Shown here: piece after piece, positions 8,776-17,934 of the stretch | How the letters are laid out: each line of letters starts with the position of its first letter | Position numbering within the stretch: position 1 is the first letter of the stretch | Assembly: GCA_947306285.1 (NCBI GenBank) | Contig: CAMZGB010000002.1 | Location: 1-32,651, forward strand | Length of the DNA stretch: 32,651 nt | Direction: 5' to 3' | Source of the DNA: an uncultured Lachnospira sp. | GTDB lineage: Bacteria > Bacillota > Clostridia > Lachnospirales > Lachnospiraceae | Program-made: the position numbers and the translations under genes | Notes under the pieces: generated by a model | Databases searched by the model: none | Told to the model about the DNA's origin: nothing | What the model saw: only the letters and a program-made list of their open reading frames with translations

Positions 8776-10011
8776 TTATTTTAATTTAACCTTTTTCTTA
8801 GCACTCCATGCACCTACAACATCATCGTCATTTCTTCCTCTAACTCTAAAGTAATAGGTCTTCTTTTTCTTAAGTCCACTAACTGTGAATTTTCTTCCTT
8901 CTGTGTATTTACTCTTTCCACCTTTAAAGTTACTCTTAAGTGCATAGTTTACTTGATATCTTGTAGCATTCTCAGCGCTTGACCATGAAAGAACAACTGA
9001 TCTCTTCTTAGCTTTCTTCTTAGCGCTTTTCTTCTTTGCCTTTAATCCTGTAACTTTAGCTACTGTATCTTCTTCCCAGTCGCTATCTCCACCTGGTGTA
9101 TATCTTCTAGTAGTTGTAGTCTCTGGAGGTATATTTTGATTTCCTTGAATTATATCGCAGTCCTCAATGTGAACTGTTCCATGCCAAACAACTTCTTCAT
9201 ATTTGATGATTGGTCCTTCCTTGAGGAAAGATCCATACATCATTTCAACAAACAATGAGTTGTTGTTTGAATCCATATCAAAGTTGAACATAAATGTCTG
9301 CTTCTGTGTAGTAATAGGGACATATCTTACAAATAAGATTTTTCCTTCGCCGTTCTTACCAACAATCTTACAATACTTAGTATCAACATCTACGTTTCCA
9401 CCAAGTTTTGCCATGTAAGCACCTTCGTCGATATATGCATCAAACTTCCAAGTATATGTTCTATTCTTCTTTAGCCCTCTAGCTGTAGTCCAAGCTCTAA
9501 GTGTATATGGGTTGTTGTCAATTAAGTATGGTACAAATGATGTAGTCTCTGGTGCCACTGTAGTAGGAACTCCCCACTTTGGTGGATCGTTGTCTGGTTC
9601 TACCTCGTCTGGCAACCATTTACCTGACCAACCATTACTCTCGATAGTAGCTACATAACCATGAGCCACACCCTTTACAGTAACTTCACGCTCTTCATCC
9701 TTGGCATGTGTACCTGCTGGACTATGAGCGAACCAGTTAGCATCTGTATACTCTCTTGGATTAAATTCACCACCAGGAGTAGAATCAGAATATTTGCCAC
9801 TATCATCAGGCAAGTATACTTTTTTATACGCAGATAATTCCCACTGATTCCAATCGTCAGTAGTTACACCTGTCTGCCAAAATGTCCATGGATCTAAAGT
9901 ATACTCTGCTCTATCTCCATAGGCAGCTTTAACATCTTTGGTTCCTGTGAAAACAAATAAACCAATTGCTATTAATGTTATAGGGACAATTAATAATGAT
10001 ATTTTTTTCAT
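8776..10011 (-). CDS. secreted protein with C-terminal fibronectin type III-like domain, possible carbohydrate-binding-like N-terminal region
   Basis: Signal peptide MKKISLLIVPITLIAIGLFVFTGTKDVKA; C-term VTGLKAKKKSAKKKAKKRSVVLSWSSAENATRYQVNYALKS...YYFRVRGRN...GAWSAKKKVKLK is Fn3-like. Confidence 0.75.
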   Translation of the reverse strand: MKKISLLIVPITLIAIGLFVFTGTKDVKAAYGDRAEYTLDPWTFWQTGVTTDDWNQWELSAYKKVYLPDDSGKYSDSTPGGEFNPREYTDANWFAHSPAGTHAKDEEREVTVKGVAHGYVATIESNGWSGKWLPDEVEPDNDPPKWGVPTTVAPETTSFVPYLIDNNPYTLRAWTTARGLKKNRTYTWKFDAYIDEGAYMAKLGGNVDVDTKYCKIVGKNGEGKILFVRYVPITTQKQTFMFNFDMDSNNNSLFVEMMYGSFLKEGPIIKYEEVVWHGTVHIEDCDIIQGNQNIPPETTTTRRYTPGGDSDWEEDTVAKVTGLKAKKKSAKKKAKKRSVVLSWSSAENATRYQVNYALKSNFKGGKSKYTEGRKFTVSGLKKKKTYYFRVRGRNDDDVVGAWSAKKKVKLK

Positions 10012-10090
10012 ATTAGTCTCCTTTTTTTCGCAAATGCAAACCGATTATCTAAAGTGATTGTAGTAAACAATTGTAATAGAAATTTGTTAT

Positions 10091-11383
10091 TTAACCTACT
10101 TTCAACTTAAACTTCTGTTCTTCTTGATCCGAACTAACTGTTGAGATAACAGCGCCAATTCCTTTAAGTTTTTCTTCGAAGCGCTCGTATCCTCTTCTTA
10201 TATAAACTATATCATTTACCGTAGTAAATCCGTTAGCTGCAAGTCCAGCAATAACAAGTGCTGCACCTGCTCTAAGGTCTGGTGCAGATACTTCTGCTCC
10301 CTGCAATCCACCAACGCCTGTAATGAATGCAGCGTTTGCCTCAACCTTGATGAGTGCACCCATTCTGTTTAGCTCATCTACATATTTAAATCTGTTTTCA
10401 AAAATACTTTCTGTAACAGTACTGTTTCCATTAGCCAACGCCAAAACAGTAGACATCTGTGGTTGCATATCTGTAGGGAAACCTGGATAAGGAAGAGTTT
10501 TAATCTTTGCTCCCCTAATAAAGTCTCCAGCTTTCACTCTAACTGCATCATCATATTCAATAACTGTACATCCCATTTCAATAAGCTTAGATGAAATAGA
10601 CTCCAAGTGTCGAGGGATGACATTCTTAATCAGAACTTCTCCTCCAGTAGCTGCTGCTGCACACATAAATGTACCAGCCTCAATCTGATCTGGAATTGTA
10701 CTATATACTGTGCTGTGAAGCTTACGCACACCTTGGATACGAATCTTATCTGTACCAGCTCCACGAATATTTGCGCCCATACTGTTAAGCATATTGGCAA
10801 CGTCTACGATGTGTGGCTCTTTAGCTGCGTTCTCAATGATAGTTTTTCCATCTGCCTTAACAGCTGCCAACATAACATTGATAGTTGCTCCTACTGAGAC
10901 CACGTCGAAGAAGATGTGGCTTCCAGTAAGTCTATCTGCCTGCGCATTAACCATACCATGATCAGTGATGATATCTGCACCCAATGCTCTGAAACCTTTC
11001 AAGTGCTGATCGATAGGTCTTGAACCGATAGCACATCCACCTGGAAGAGCAACCTCTGCCTTACTCATCTTTCCAAGTAAAGCTCCAAGCAAATAATAAG
11101 AAGCTCTAATCTTTCTCATCTGTTCATAATCAACAACATGAGATTTAATAGTGCTTCCATTTATTGTGACAGTATGTCTGTCGTCTCTAGTAACAGTTGC
11201 ACCGATGTTTTCTATAGCATCGATCAACTGATTTATATCACTAACGTCAGGTAAATTTTCAATTGTAACGTCTTCATCCGTCATTATAGCAGCGGCCAAA
11301 AGTCCAAGCGCAGCATTCTTCGCTCCACCAACTTCAACCTCACCACTAAGTGGTGTGCCACCTTTAATCACATAACGTTCCAT
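10091..11383 (-). CDS. murA: UDP-N-acetylglucosamine 1-carboxyvinyltransferase
   Basis: MERYVIKGGTPLSGEVEVGGAKNAALGLLAAAIM; PGGCAIGSRPIDQHLKGF retains the fosfomycin-target Cys. Confidence 0.97.
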   Translation of the reverse strand: MERYVIKGGTPLSGEVEVGGAKNAALGLLAAAIMTDEDVTIENLPDVSDINQLIDAIENIGATVTRDDRHTVTINGSTIKSHVVDYEQMRKIRASYYLLGALLGKMSKAEVALPGGCAIGSRPIDQHLKGFRALGADIITDHGMVNAQADRLTGSHIFFDVVSVGATINVMLAAVKADGKTIIENAAKEPHIVDVANMLNSMGANIRGAGTDKIRIQGVRKLHSTVYSTIPDQIEAGTFMCAAAATGGEVLIKNVIPRHLESISSKLIEMGCTVIEYDDAVRVKAGDFIRGAKIKTLPYPGFPTDMQPQMSTVLALANGNSTVTESIFENRFKYVDELNRMGALIKVEANAAFITGVGGLQGAEVSAPDLRAGAALVIAGLAANGFTTVNDIVYIRRGYERFEEKLKGIGAVISTVSSDQEEQKFKLKVG

Positions 11384-11420
11384 TTTTTTCTCCTAAGCAT
11401 ATAAAATACTGCGGATACAC

Positions 11421-11429
11421 TTATCCACA
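11421..11429 (+). promoter_or_regulatory. perfect DnaA-box sequence TTATCCACA upstream of murA
   Basis: TTATCCACA exact match; imperfect inverted partner TGCGGATA at 11410-11417. Confidence 0.4.
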
Positions 11430-11439
11430 ATGCAAAGAT

Positions 11440-11468
11440 ATTATATCATTTGCCCCATAAATACTCAA
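11440..11468 (-). promoter_or_regulatory. putative murA promoter
   Basis: Minus strand TTGAGT (11468-11463), 17-bp spacer, TGA-TATAAT (-10 at 11445-11440). Confidence 0.6.
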
Positions 11469-11472
11469 TATC

Positions 11473-12396
11473 TTATTTTTTATGGGTTTTTTTACTTTTT
11501 TCCTTATCTATTATCTTAAAATCAACCAGAGAAACATTGTCTCCGTCGAATCCGTATGTCAAAGTCATTACAGCCTTTCTATTGCCCTTCTTCTTATATA
11601 TATAACTATTGGACAAAGAAATATTAGTTGCCGACTTATACTTGTAATCGTAACTGTAAATTACTGTAAACTGTTTTTTCTTCGAATTATATTTATATGC
11701 CTTTTTTATTGAATTAATATTAATATCTTTGATAGCATATTTTTTAATCTTGCCGTTCTTCGAACCCTTAGTAAGAATCTTAATATTATTCTTGGCGGTT
11801 TTTCTAATTTTATTCTTTACTGCTTTTTTGTTTTTGAATAGTGATATCACATCATTACATTTTTTGTCTTCGTTTCTGACTGCTGTGTAATATCTATTCA
11901 TCACGCTATCAGCTGATGATCTTAGAGTATTCTGGTACTCGTTGGCCATCATCTCTTCATCTTCGTTTACCTTGCTCAAGTCAATTAAATATGTAGGGTT
12001 AAAAAATCCATGCTTTGTAAAATATACTGTGAACGCTTTTTTGCTTTTAGTCTGATCATCTACGCAAGTCATTGTAATCACTTTTGAGCCGTCTTTGTCT
12101 TTAACCTTTCCTATTTCATATGAATCTATTTCATATGTTTGACGAAGACTTCTCATTTTCTCAACAAATTTTTCTTTGCTAATTTTTGAAGTATCCTTGT
12201 CAATCATTTTGTACATCGTGTTGTAATCCTGCATTATAAAAGCACGAAGATATTTGGAACCTTCGTCAGTAGGATTATTCGCATGCTGATAGAAAGCAAT
12301 TCCCATTCCAATAAAAATGCAAACTGCTATCGCTATCAATATTATTATGAACGAATACAATCTAGTTTTTTTAAATGCTTTAAATTTTTCTTTCAT
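11473..12396 (-). CDS. membrane-anchored NTF2-like (MecA_N-like) protein without transpeptidase domain
   Basis: Single N-terminal TM (LYSFIIILIAIAVCIFIGMGIAFY) then AFIMQDYNTMYKMIDKDTSKISKEKFVEKMRSLRQTYEIDSYEIGKV, which resembles the NTF2-like N-terminal domain of some PBPs; lysine-rich C-terminus. Confidence 0.55.
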   Translation of the reverse strand: MKEKFKAFKKTRLYSFIIILIAIAVCIFIGMGIAFYQHANNPTDEGSKYLRAFIMQDYNTMYKMIDKDTSKISKEKFVEKMRSLRQTYEIDSYEIGKVKDKDGSKVITMTCVDDQTKSKKAFTVYFTKHGFFNPTYLIDLSKVNEDEEMMANEYQNTLRSSADSVMNRYYTAVRNEDKKCNDVISLFKNKKAVKNKIRKTAKNNIKILTKGSKNGKIKKYAIKDININSIKKAYKYNSKKKQFTVIYSYDYKYKSATNISLSNSYIYKKKGNRKAVMTLTYGFDGDNVSLVDFKIIDKEKSKKTHKK

Positions 12397-12521
12397 CGCT
12401 ATTTCCTTCGTCGAATTATCTCTGTTAAAATGTTACCCATATATCTTGATTTTTTCAAGGCTTTTATTTATCATTATATTATCTAATAGATTCGGATTGA
12501 TTTTAATAATGAGGAACAATT

Positions 12522-13151
12522 ATGGCAGAGACTAATAAAGAGTTAGCAGTTATTGAAATGTATATGAAAGATGTGGAAAACATCCCACAGATTTCAGACG
12601 AAGAAAAAGAAGATTTAATAATGCGATTAGCTGACGGAGATTCTTCAGTGGTCGAGGAATTAGTTAACGCGGAGCTTCTACATGTTGCTGAAATGGCTCA
12701 GGACTATCGCGATAAAGGCGTAACCTTTAGTGATCTGATTCAAGAGGGAAACGTAGCACTCACAGAAGTGATTTCTGATTATGATGGAGACGCCGATCTT
12801 GAATCATTTGACCAATTGGTCGATGAAGCCGTGACAGAAGCATTCGAAAGTGCTATAGAAGAGCAAGCTGCATCGGATAAGATTAGCCAACATTTGGCTG
12901 ACAAGCTTAATCTTCTAGACGACACTACAAAAAGGTTGACTGAAAAACTTGGTAGAGTACCAGAAGCCAGCGAATTAGCTAAGGAAATGGATATACCTGA
13001 AGAGGAGGTCGATAATCTATTAAAGATATCATTGGATGTGTTGTCAGTGAATGAAGATAGTCATTTAGTAGATGATATCGATGGATCAATTGACAATGTT
13101 GACGAAGATATGTCAGATGAAGATCCATTAGACTGGAGAATCAACAGTTAG
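12522..13151 (+). CDS. acidic sigma-70-like protein (regions 1.2/2/3-like, no region 4)
   Basis: VVEELVNAELLHVAEMAQDYRDKGVTFSDLIQEGNVALTEVI resembles region 2.1-2.2; KRLTEKLGRVPEASELAKEMDIPEEEVDNLLKISLDVLSVNEDSHLVD resembles region 3. SD AGGAA upstream. Confidence 0.8.
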   Translation: MAETNKELAVIEMYMKDVENIPQISDEEKEDLIMRLADGDSSVVEELVNAELLHVAEMAQDYRDKGVTFSDLIQEGNVALTEVISDYDGDADLESFDQLVDEAVTEAFESAIEEQAASDKISQHLADKLNLLDDTTKRLTEKLGRVPEASELAKEMDIPEEEVDNLLKISLDVLSVNEDSHLVDDIDGSIDNVDEDMSDEDPLDWRINS

Positions 13152-13154
13152 AAT

Positions 13155-13187
13155 AAAAGAAGCGGTGGGAAAACCACCGCTTCTTTT
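13155..13187. terminator. bidirectional Rho-independent terminator
   Basis: AAAAGAAGCGGTGG-GAAAA-CCACCGCTTCTTTT, 14-bp stem between convergent genes. Confidence 0.92.
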
Positions 13188-13222
13188 TATATTTAAATAT
13201 TTTTTATGTAAACCAATAATTA

Positions 13223-14161
13223 TTATGCTAACAACTCTTTTATAGTAGCACAGATACCCTCACCATCTAGTCTGTATTCGCTTAAGAGTTCTAGGGCTGG
13301 TCCTGAGTGACCATACTCATCATTGATACCAATCTTTGTTTGAACAGTTGGATGATATGAAACAAGTACATCTGATACTGCATCACCCAATCCACCAATC
13401 ACAGAGTGTTCTTCTACTGTTACTACTCTACCTGTCTTCTTCGCGGACTCAATAATGATATCCTTATCAATTGGTTTGATAGTATGGATGTTTATAACCT
13501 CTGCACTAATTGCATCTTTGGCCAACATTTCTGCTGCATCTAATGCCGATGAAACCATAAGTCCAGTAGCTATAATGGTAATGTCGCTTCCCTCTCTAAG
13601 TTTCACGCCTTTACCTAATTCAAATTTATATGACTCATCATTAATCACTGGTGCAGCTAAACGTCCAAATCTCATATAAACTGGTCCATCTATTTCATAC
13701 GCAGCCTTAACTGCTTGGAATGCTTCAATTGAGTCTGAAGGGTTTATGATTGTCATTCCAGGAATTGTTCTCATAAGAGCAATGTCTTCGTTACACTGGT
13801 GTGTGGCTCCATCTTCTCCCACAGAGATTCCTGCGTGTGTAGCACCAATCTTCACATTGAGATGTGGATAACCTATTGTGTTTCTGATTTGCTCATAAGC
13901 TCTTCCTGCTGCAAACATTGCAAATGAACTAGCGAATGGGACCTTGCCACAAGTTGATAATCCTGCTGCTATACCCATCATATTCTGCTCTGCTATACCA
14001 CAGTTGATATGTCTATCTGGAAATTCTTTTTGGAATTTATTAGTTTTGGTAGCGCCTGCTAAATCAGCATCAAGCACTATCAAATCATCATGCTCTTTTG
14101 CTAATTCTATTAAAGCATCACCGTATGCTTCTCTAGTAGCAATTCTTTTTTCTTCTGCCAT
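13223..14161 (-). CDS. transketolase, C-terminal subunit
   Basis: KRIATREAYGDALIELAKEHDDLIVLDADLAGATKTNKFQKEFPDRHINCGIAEQNMMGIAAGLS. Confidence 0.95.
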   Translation of the reverse strand: MAEEKRIATREAYGDALIELAKEHDDLIVLDADLAGATKTNKFQKEFPDRHINCGIAEQNMMGIAAGLSTCGKVPFASSFAMFAAGRAYEQIRNTIGYPHLNVKIGATHAGISVGEDGATHQCNEDIALMRTIPGMTIINPSDSIEAFQAVKAAYEIDGPVYMRFGRLAAPVINDESYKFELGKGVKLREGSDITIIATGLMVSSALDAAEMLAKDAISAEVINIHTIKPIDKDIIIESAKKTGRVVTVEEHSVIGGLGDAVSDVLVSYHPTVQTKIGINDEYGHSGPALELLSEYRLDGEGICATIKELLA

Positions 14162-14982
14162 TATGCTTCACCTCCCTCTAATTCATTAAGGGCTTGTTCG
14201 CACAACTCATCATCCGGAGCCTTTCCATGCCAACCGACTTGATCTTCCATGTATGAAACGCCTTTACCTTTAACAGTTCTCATAATGATAGCTGTTGGTT
14301 TATCTTTTACAGACTTTGCCTCATCGAGTGCTGCTTTTATTTCGTCGAAGTCATGACCATTTATATCGATCACATTGAAGTTGAACGCCTCAAACTTTTG
14401 CTCGATAGGATATGGTGAACAAACTTCATCCAAAGTTCCATCTATCTGAAGATTGTTGTTGTCCACTATCGCTACTAAGTTGTCTAACTTTCTATGTCCG
14501 GCAAACATCGCTGCTTCCCATATCTGTCCTTCTTCAATCTCTCCATCACCTAACACTGCATAAGTTCTGTAAGACTTATCATCCATCTTGGCAGCTAGCG
14601 CCATTCCCACAGCTGTTGAAAATCCTTGTCCCAAAGAACCTGATGACATTTCTACGCCTGGAGTATTTTTCATATCAGGATGACCCTGCAAGTATGATTC
14701 AGGTTTTCTAAGAGAATCCAAATCTTCCTTTGGAATGAATCCGCGTTCTGCTAGTACACCATAAAGCGCTGGTGCCGAATGTCCTTTAGACAACACAAAT
14801 CTGTCTCTGTCAGGATTGTTTAGATTATCCGGATCTACATTCATTTCTTCGAAGTACAAATATGTAAGCATATCTGCACAAGAAAGAGATCCGCCAGGGT
14901 GTCCCGACTTTGCTGCATGTGTCTGAACAATAATGCTCTTTCTCACTTCATTAGCAATGCTTTGAAGTTCTTTCTTTTCCAT
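14161..14982 (-). CDS. transketolase, N-terminal (ThDP-binding) subunit
   Basis: AAKSGHPGGSLSCADMLTYLYF, VLGDGEIEEGQIWEAAMFAGH...LVAIVDNNNLQIDG. Confidence 0.95.
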   Translation of the reverse strand: MEKKELQSIANEVRKSIIVQTHAAKSGHPGGSLSCADMLTYLYFEEMNVDPDNLNNPDRDRFVLSKGHSAPALYGVLAERGFIPKEDLDSLRKPESYLQGHPDMKNTPGVEMSSGSLGQGFSTAVGMALAAKMDDKSYRTYAVLGDGEIEEGQIWEAAMFAGHRKLDNLVAIVDNNNLQIDGTLDEVCSPYPIEQKFEAFNFNVIDINGHDFDEIKAALDEAKSVKDKPTAIIMRTVKGKGVSYMEDQVGWHGKAPDDELCEQALNELEGGEA

Positions 14983-14994
14983 CGTTTTTCCTCT

Positions 14995-17913
14995 CTACTT
15001 TAGATTTATATTGAAATCTGACTCGTCTAACAATTTGAGTCCTTCGTCATCTTTTTTTGAACCGAATAATTTCTTGCCAAATCTATCGCTTCTATCGATT
15101 GCTTTGTCGATGATTTCTTCCACATCAAGTTTGCTAATTCCCTTGTGTGCGCCGAAGGTATCATCAATTGATTTAAAGAGTGCTAGTTCTGCCACTTCGT
15201 CTAATTTGTAGCCTTGAGTTTTTGCGTACTCACTTCCGTAAGCGACCCACTCTCTAATGTTGTACTGTTTAATCTTAATAATATGTTTAAATATCTGTCC
15301 AAGACTAAATGTAGAAGATAGAAGTTCTTCCATAGGTTCTGTCTCGGCTTCCAAAATAATAATAGAATCTGTGGTGTTAGGTGACAATGCATTTACCATT
15401 TCTTGGATAGTTGTCACATGAATGTTTTGTGCATTCTCAACTATCAAATCACAGCCTTTGATTTTAGCAAGAACCTTAGTGAAACTCTTCTTGTTCAAAG
15501 TGTCTGCACTAATCTTTGCAACTTTTCGATTTCTTCTATCACTCTTCTTATTTACAAGTCTAACAATCTCGATAGCCATTGTAGTTTTGCCAGTCTTCTC
15601 GTCACCCATCACAATAACATTTGCGCTATTGTTTGGCTCTTTTCCTGTGAATTTCTTTATTAAATCATTGCACACATTTTTGATAGTGTCCTCTAAGCCT
15701 TCAACGTTTAGATAATTACCAAACACAGCCATGTCACTATCTTCCACATCAAACTTAACACGTTCAGTGTTTAGTTCTTTTTTCTTTTCCTTGCGTGCCT
15801 TTTGTTTTAATTCTTTCTTAGTAGGAACATCCACTTGTTTTGTAGCAGCTTGCTCTTCTACCTTCTCCTCAGTTTTGTTTTCTGGCTCCTCAGTTTTATT
15901 ATTAGGAGTTTCAACTTTACTTTCAGTAGTTTCAATTTTGTTTTCTGGAGCTTCGCCGGAAATCATATCAATCTTCGCCGAATTACCATTGCTCTCTTTT
16001 AACACTTTATTAATCTTTGGTTCTGGTTCTAGAGGGCCATCTGCCTTTGATTCACTATTATCCTGAGTAGTATACTCACCGGACAAATCAAACACAGGGA
16101 CTTCTTTTGCCGCCTCACTAGTAGGAGGTACTGCTTCATCCAAAACTTTTGCTGACTGATAGTCCTTCTTACTTTCTCTTTCAAGTTCATCGCTATTAGG
16201 CATTATCTCAGTTGGCTTTTGCAAAACATCGCCAATCTCTCTTGTATTGCCCTCCTCTAGCGGATCAATATCCGACTCGAAGTCATCTAACACACCTGCT
16301 TCTACAGGCTCCTTGTTTTCTTCAATTTCAATTTGCTCCTGGTCAACTACTCTATCATCATCAGCTTCCCACTTAGAGCCTATTTGCATAGTATGGAATT
16401 TACTATCATCCTTATCTTCCACTTCAGGAATGTCAGGCTGAGTGAAATCTTTTCCTTGAATAATTCTCTCTGCTACTTCATCATCGTCAGAGAAATTGTT
16501 TGCCATATCTGAAACAATAGGTACTATTTCTTCTGGCTCTTCTCTGCTATAGCTTTCTTGAGGTTTTGCATATTCTTCCGCAGGAGTTTCTAGTTCACTT
16601 TCTGGTTCTTCCAAAGTGCTATCTGTTTCTGGTTCGCTTTCTTGCTCTTCCACAATGCTATCTATTCCCGGTTCACTTGCCTGTTCTTCCGCAACGCTGT
16701 CTGTTTCCGGTTCACTTTCCTGTTCCTTCAATATGCTATCTACTTCTTCTTTTAGTTCCTCTTCAATTTGATGAGTATCACTATTTATTGCATTCACTGC
16801 TTTATCAACAGTATCTGATCCTAGGATACCTCTCTCCTGAAGACTCTTAAGCATATCTTCAACATCCTCTACACCTGGCAAAGACTCTTCTGGAGTTTCA
16901 GGTGCACTAGGAATATTTTCTTCTTTAAGAAAATCTGGTTTTTCAAAATTAGTTTTTGGCTCTGGTGCCTCATATTTATTATTTGATGGAGTATCATCAT
17001 TAAAGAAACTCATCTGCTGAGGTCCTTCTTCCACAGGCTGCGCCGTCAAAATACTTTCTGGCTCAATCTTTGGTTCATCTGCCACTTTGATTTCTGTAAT
17101 ATCAAATGAAGGTTTGTATTCCTGTGACAAATCAAGATTTTGTACACCACTTTCAAACTTAGACTCACCAAGCGGTTTATCCAAACCAGGTTTGATTGGC
17201 TTTGGAGTTCGCTCTGGCTGTTTTTCCATAATAGACTCAAGCGGACTCTTCGAAACATGAGGTTCACTCTTTGGTTTCTCAATTACTTCTTCCTCTTCCA
17301 CAGGATCATCTCTATCAAGTAACTGCTGTTGAGTGATATTCAAAGGTTGAATTGTTTTCTTTAGTTCCATAGCCTTTTTGATGTAACGACCCTCTGAGAA
17401 CCATAGTCCCATCTCATCACATAGTTCAACACACTTTTCAGTATCACCAGTTTCTTTGTATAACTTAGCAAGCTCGTAAGCCCACTTTTCTTCCATATCA
17501 ATATTTACATACTCTTCCAAAATCTTAATCAACTGACCCTTTGGCTCGTTCTTAGCTTGTGCCATCTCATACTGAAGCACATATCGACCAGTATCCTTTG
17601 GTGCCATTTCGACGAAGTCTTCGTAGAACTCTTCTGCTTCATCTAACTCACCATTTTTAATTGAAACAAGACATAGTCTGTAAGCCAGATGTCTTCCGGC
17701 TTTAGTATTTTCATAAGCGAACAGCAGAACTTGCTTTGCTAATTCATAATCGTTTGATAACTCATACGCATCGGCAACAAGACTAAGCAAATTGTTGTCT
17801 CTGATATGTTTGATATCTAGAGTGTCAGCAATCTGTACAGCCTCATCATAGTTTCTGCTATTCATAGCATTTTTAAAATCTTCAATTTTTCCGTCTTGTT
17901 CAACTTTTCCCAT
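14995..17913 (-). CDS. TPR-repeat protein with long acidic low-complexity linker and C-terminal P-loop ATPase-like domain
   Basis: TPR-like N-term (NYDEAVQIADTLD...AYELSNDYELAKQVLLFAYE); acidic repeats; C-term NVIVMGDEKTGKTTMAIEIVRLVNKK (Walker A). Confidence 0.7.
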   Translation of the reverse strand: MGKVEQDGKIEDFKNAMNSRNYDEAVQIADTLDIKHIRDNNLLSLVADAYELSNDYELAKQVLLFAYENTKAGRHLAYRLCLVSIKNGELDEAEEFYEDFVEMAPKDTGRYVLQYEMAQAKNEPKGQLIKILEEYVNIDMEEKWAYELAKLYKETGDTEKCVELCDEMGLWFSEGRYIKKAMELKKTIQPLNITQQQLLDRDDPVEEEEVIEKPKSEPHVSKSPLESIMEKQPERTPKPIKPGLDKPLGESKFESGVQNLDLSQEYKPSFDITEIKVADEPKIEPESILTAQPVEEGPQQMSFFNDDTPSNNKYEAPEPKTNFEKPDFLKEENIPSAPETPEESLPGVEDVEDMLKSLQERGILGSDTVDKAVNAINSDTHQIEEELKEEVDSILKEQESEPETDSVAEEQASEPGIDSIVEEQESEPETDSTLEEPESELETPAEEYAKPQESYSREEPEEIVPIVSDMANNFSDDDEVAERIIQGKDFTQPDIPEVEDKDDSKFHTMQIGSKWEADDDRVVDQEQIEIEENKEPVEAGVLDDFESDIDPLEEGNTREIGDVLQKPTEIMPNSDELERESKKDYQSAKVLDEAVPPTSEAAKEVPVFDLSGEYTTQDNSESKADGPLEPEPKINKVLKESNGNSAKIDMISGEAPENKIETTESKVETPNNKTEEPENKTEEKVEEQAATKQVDVPTKKELKQKARKEKKKELNTERVKFDVEDSDMAVFGNYLNVEGLEDTIKNVCNDLIKKFTGKEPNNSANVIVMGDEKTGKTTMAIEIVRLVNKKSDRRNRKVAKISADTLNKKSFTKVLAKIKGCDLIVENAQNIHVTTIQEMVNALSPNTTDSIIILEAETEPMEELLSSTFSLGQIFKHIIKIKQYNIREWVAYGSEYAKTQGYKLDEVAELALFKSIDDTFGAHKGISKLDVEEIIDKAIDRSDRFGKKLFGSKKDDEGLKLLDESDFNINLK
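16585..16740 (-). repeat. 4 x 39-bp coding tandem repeat (13 aa)
   Basis: DSILKEQESEPET / DSVAEEQASEPGI / DSIVEEQESEPET / DSTLEEPESELET, exactly 39 nt each. Confidence 0.9.
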
Positions 17914-17934
17914 TTTTCAATTCCTCTTAAGATT

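Noticed and set aside
13223-14982. Transketolase split into two ORFs considered as a frameshifted pseudogene
   Set aside because: Two-subunit transketolases are common in Firmicutes and other bacteria; both halves have intact starts and motifs.
16585-16740. Regular repeats considered as CRISPR-like
   Set aside because: Contiguous in-frame 39-bp units with no spacers; a coding tandem repeat.
15731-16850. Plus-strand Ser/Leu-rich ORFs opposite the 972-aa gene (15731-16066, 16247-16441, 16566-16850)
   Set aside because: Antisense readings of a Glu/Ser/Pro-rich low-complexity coding region; no convincing SD or domain.
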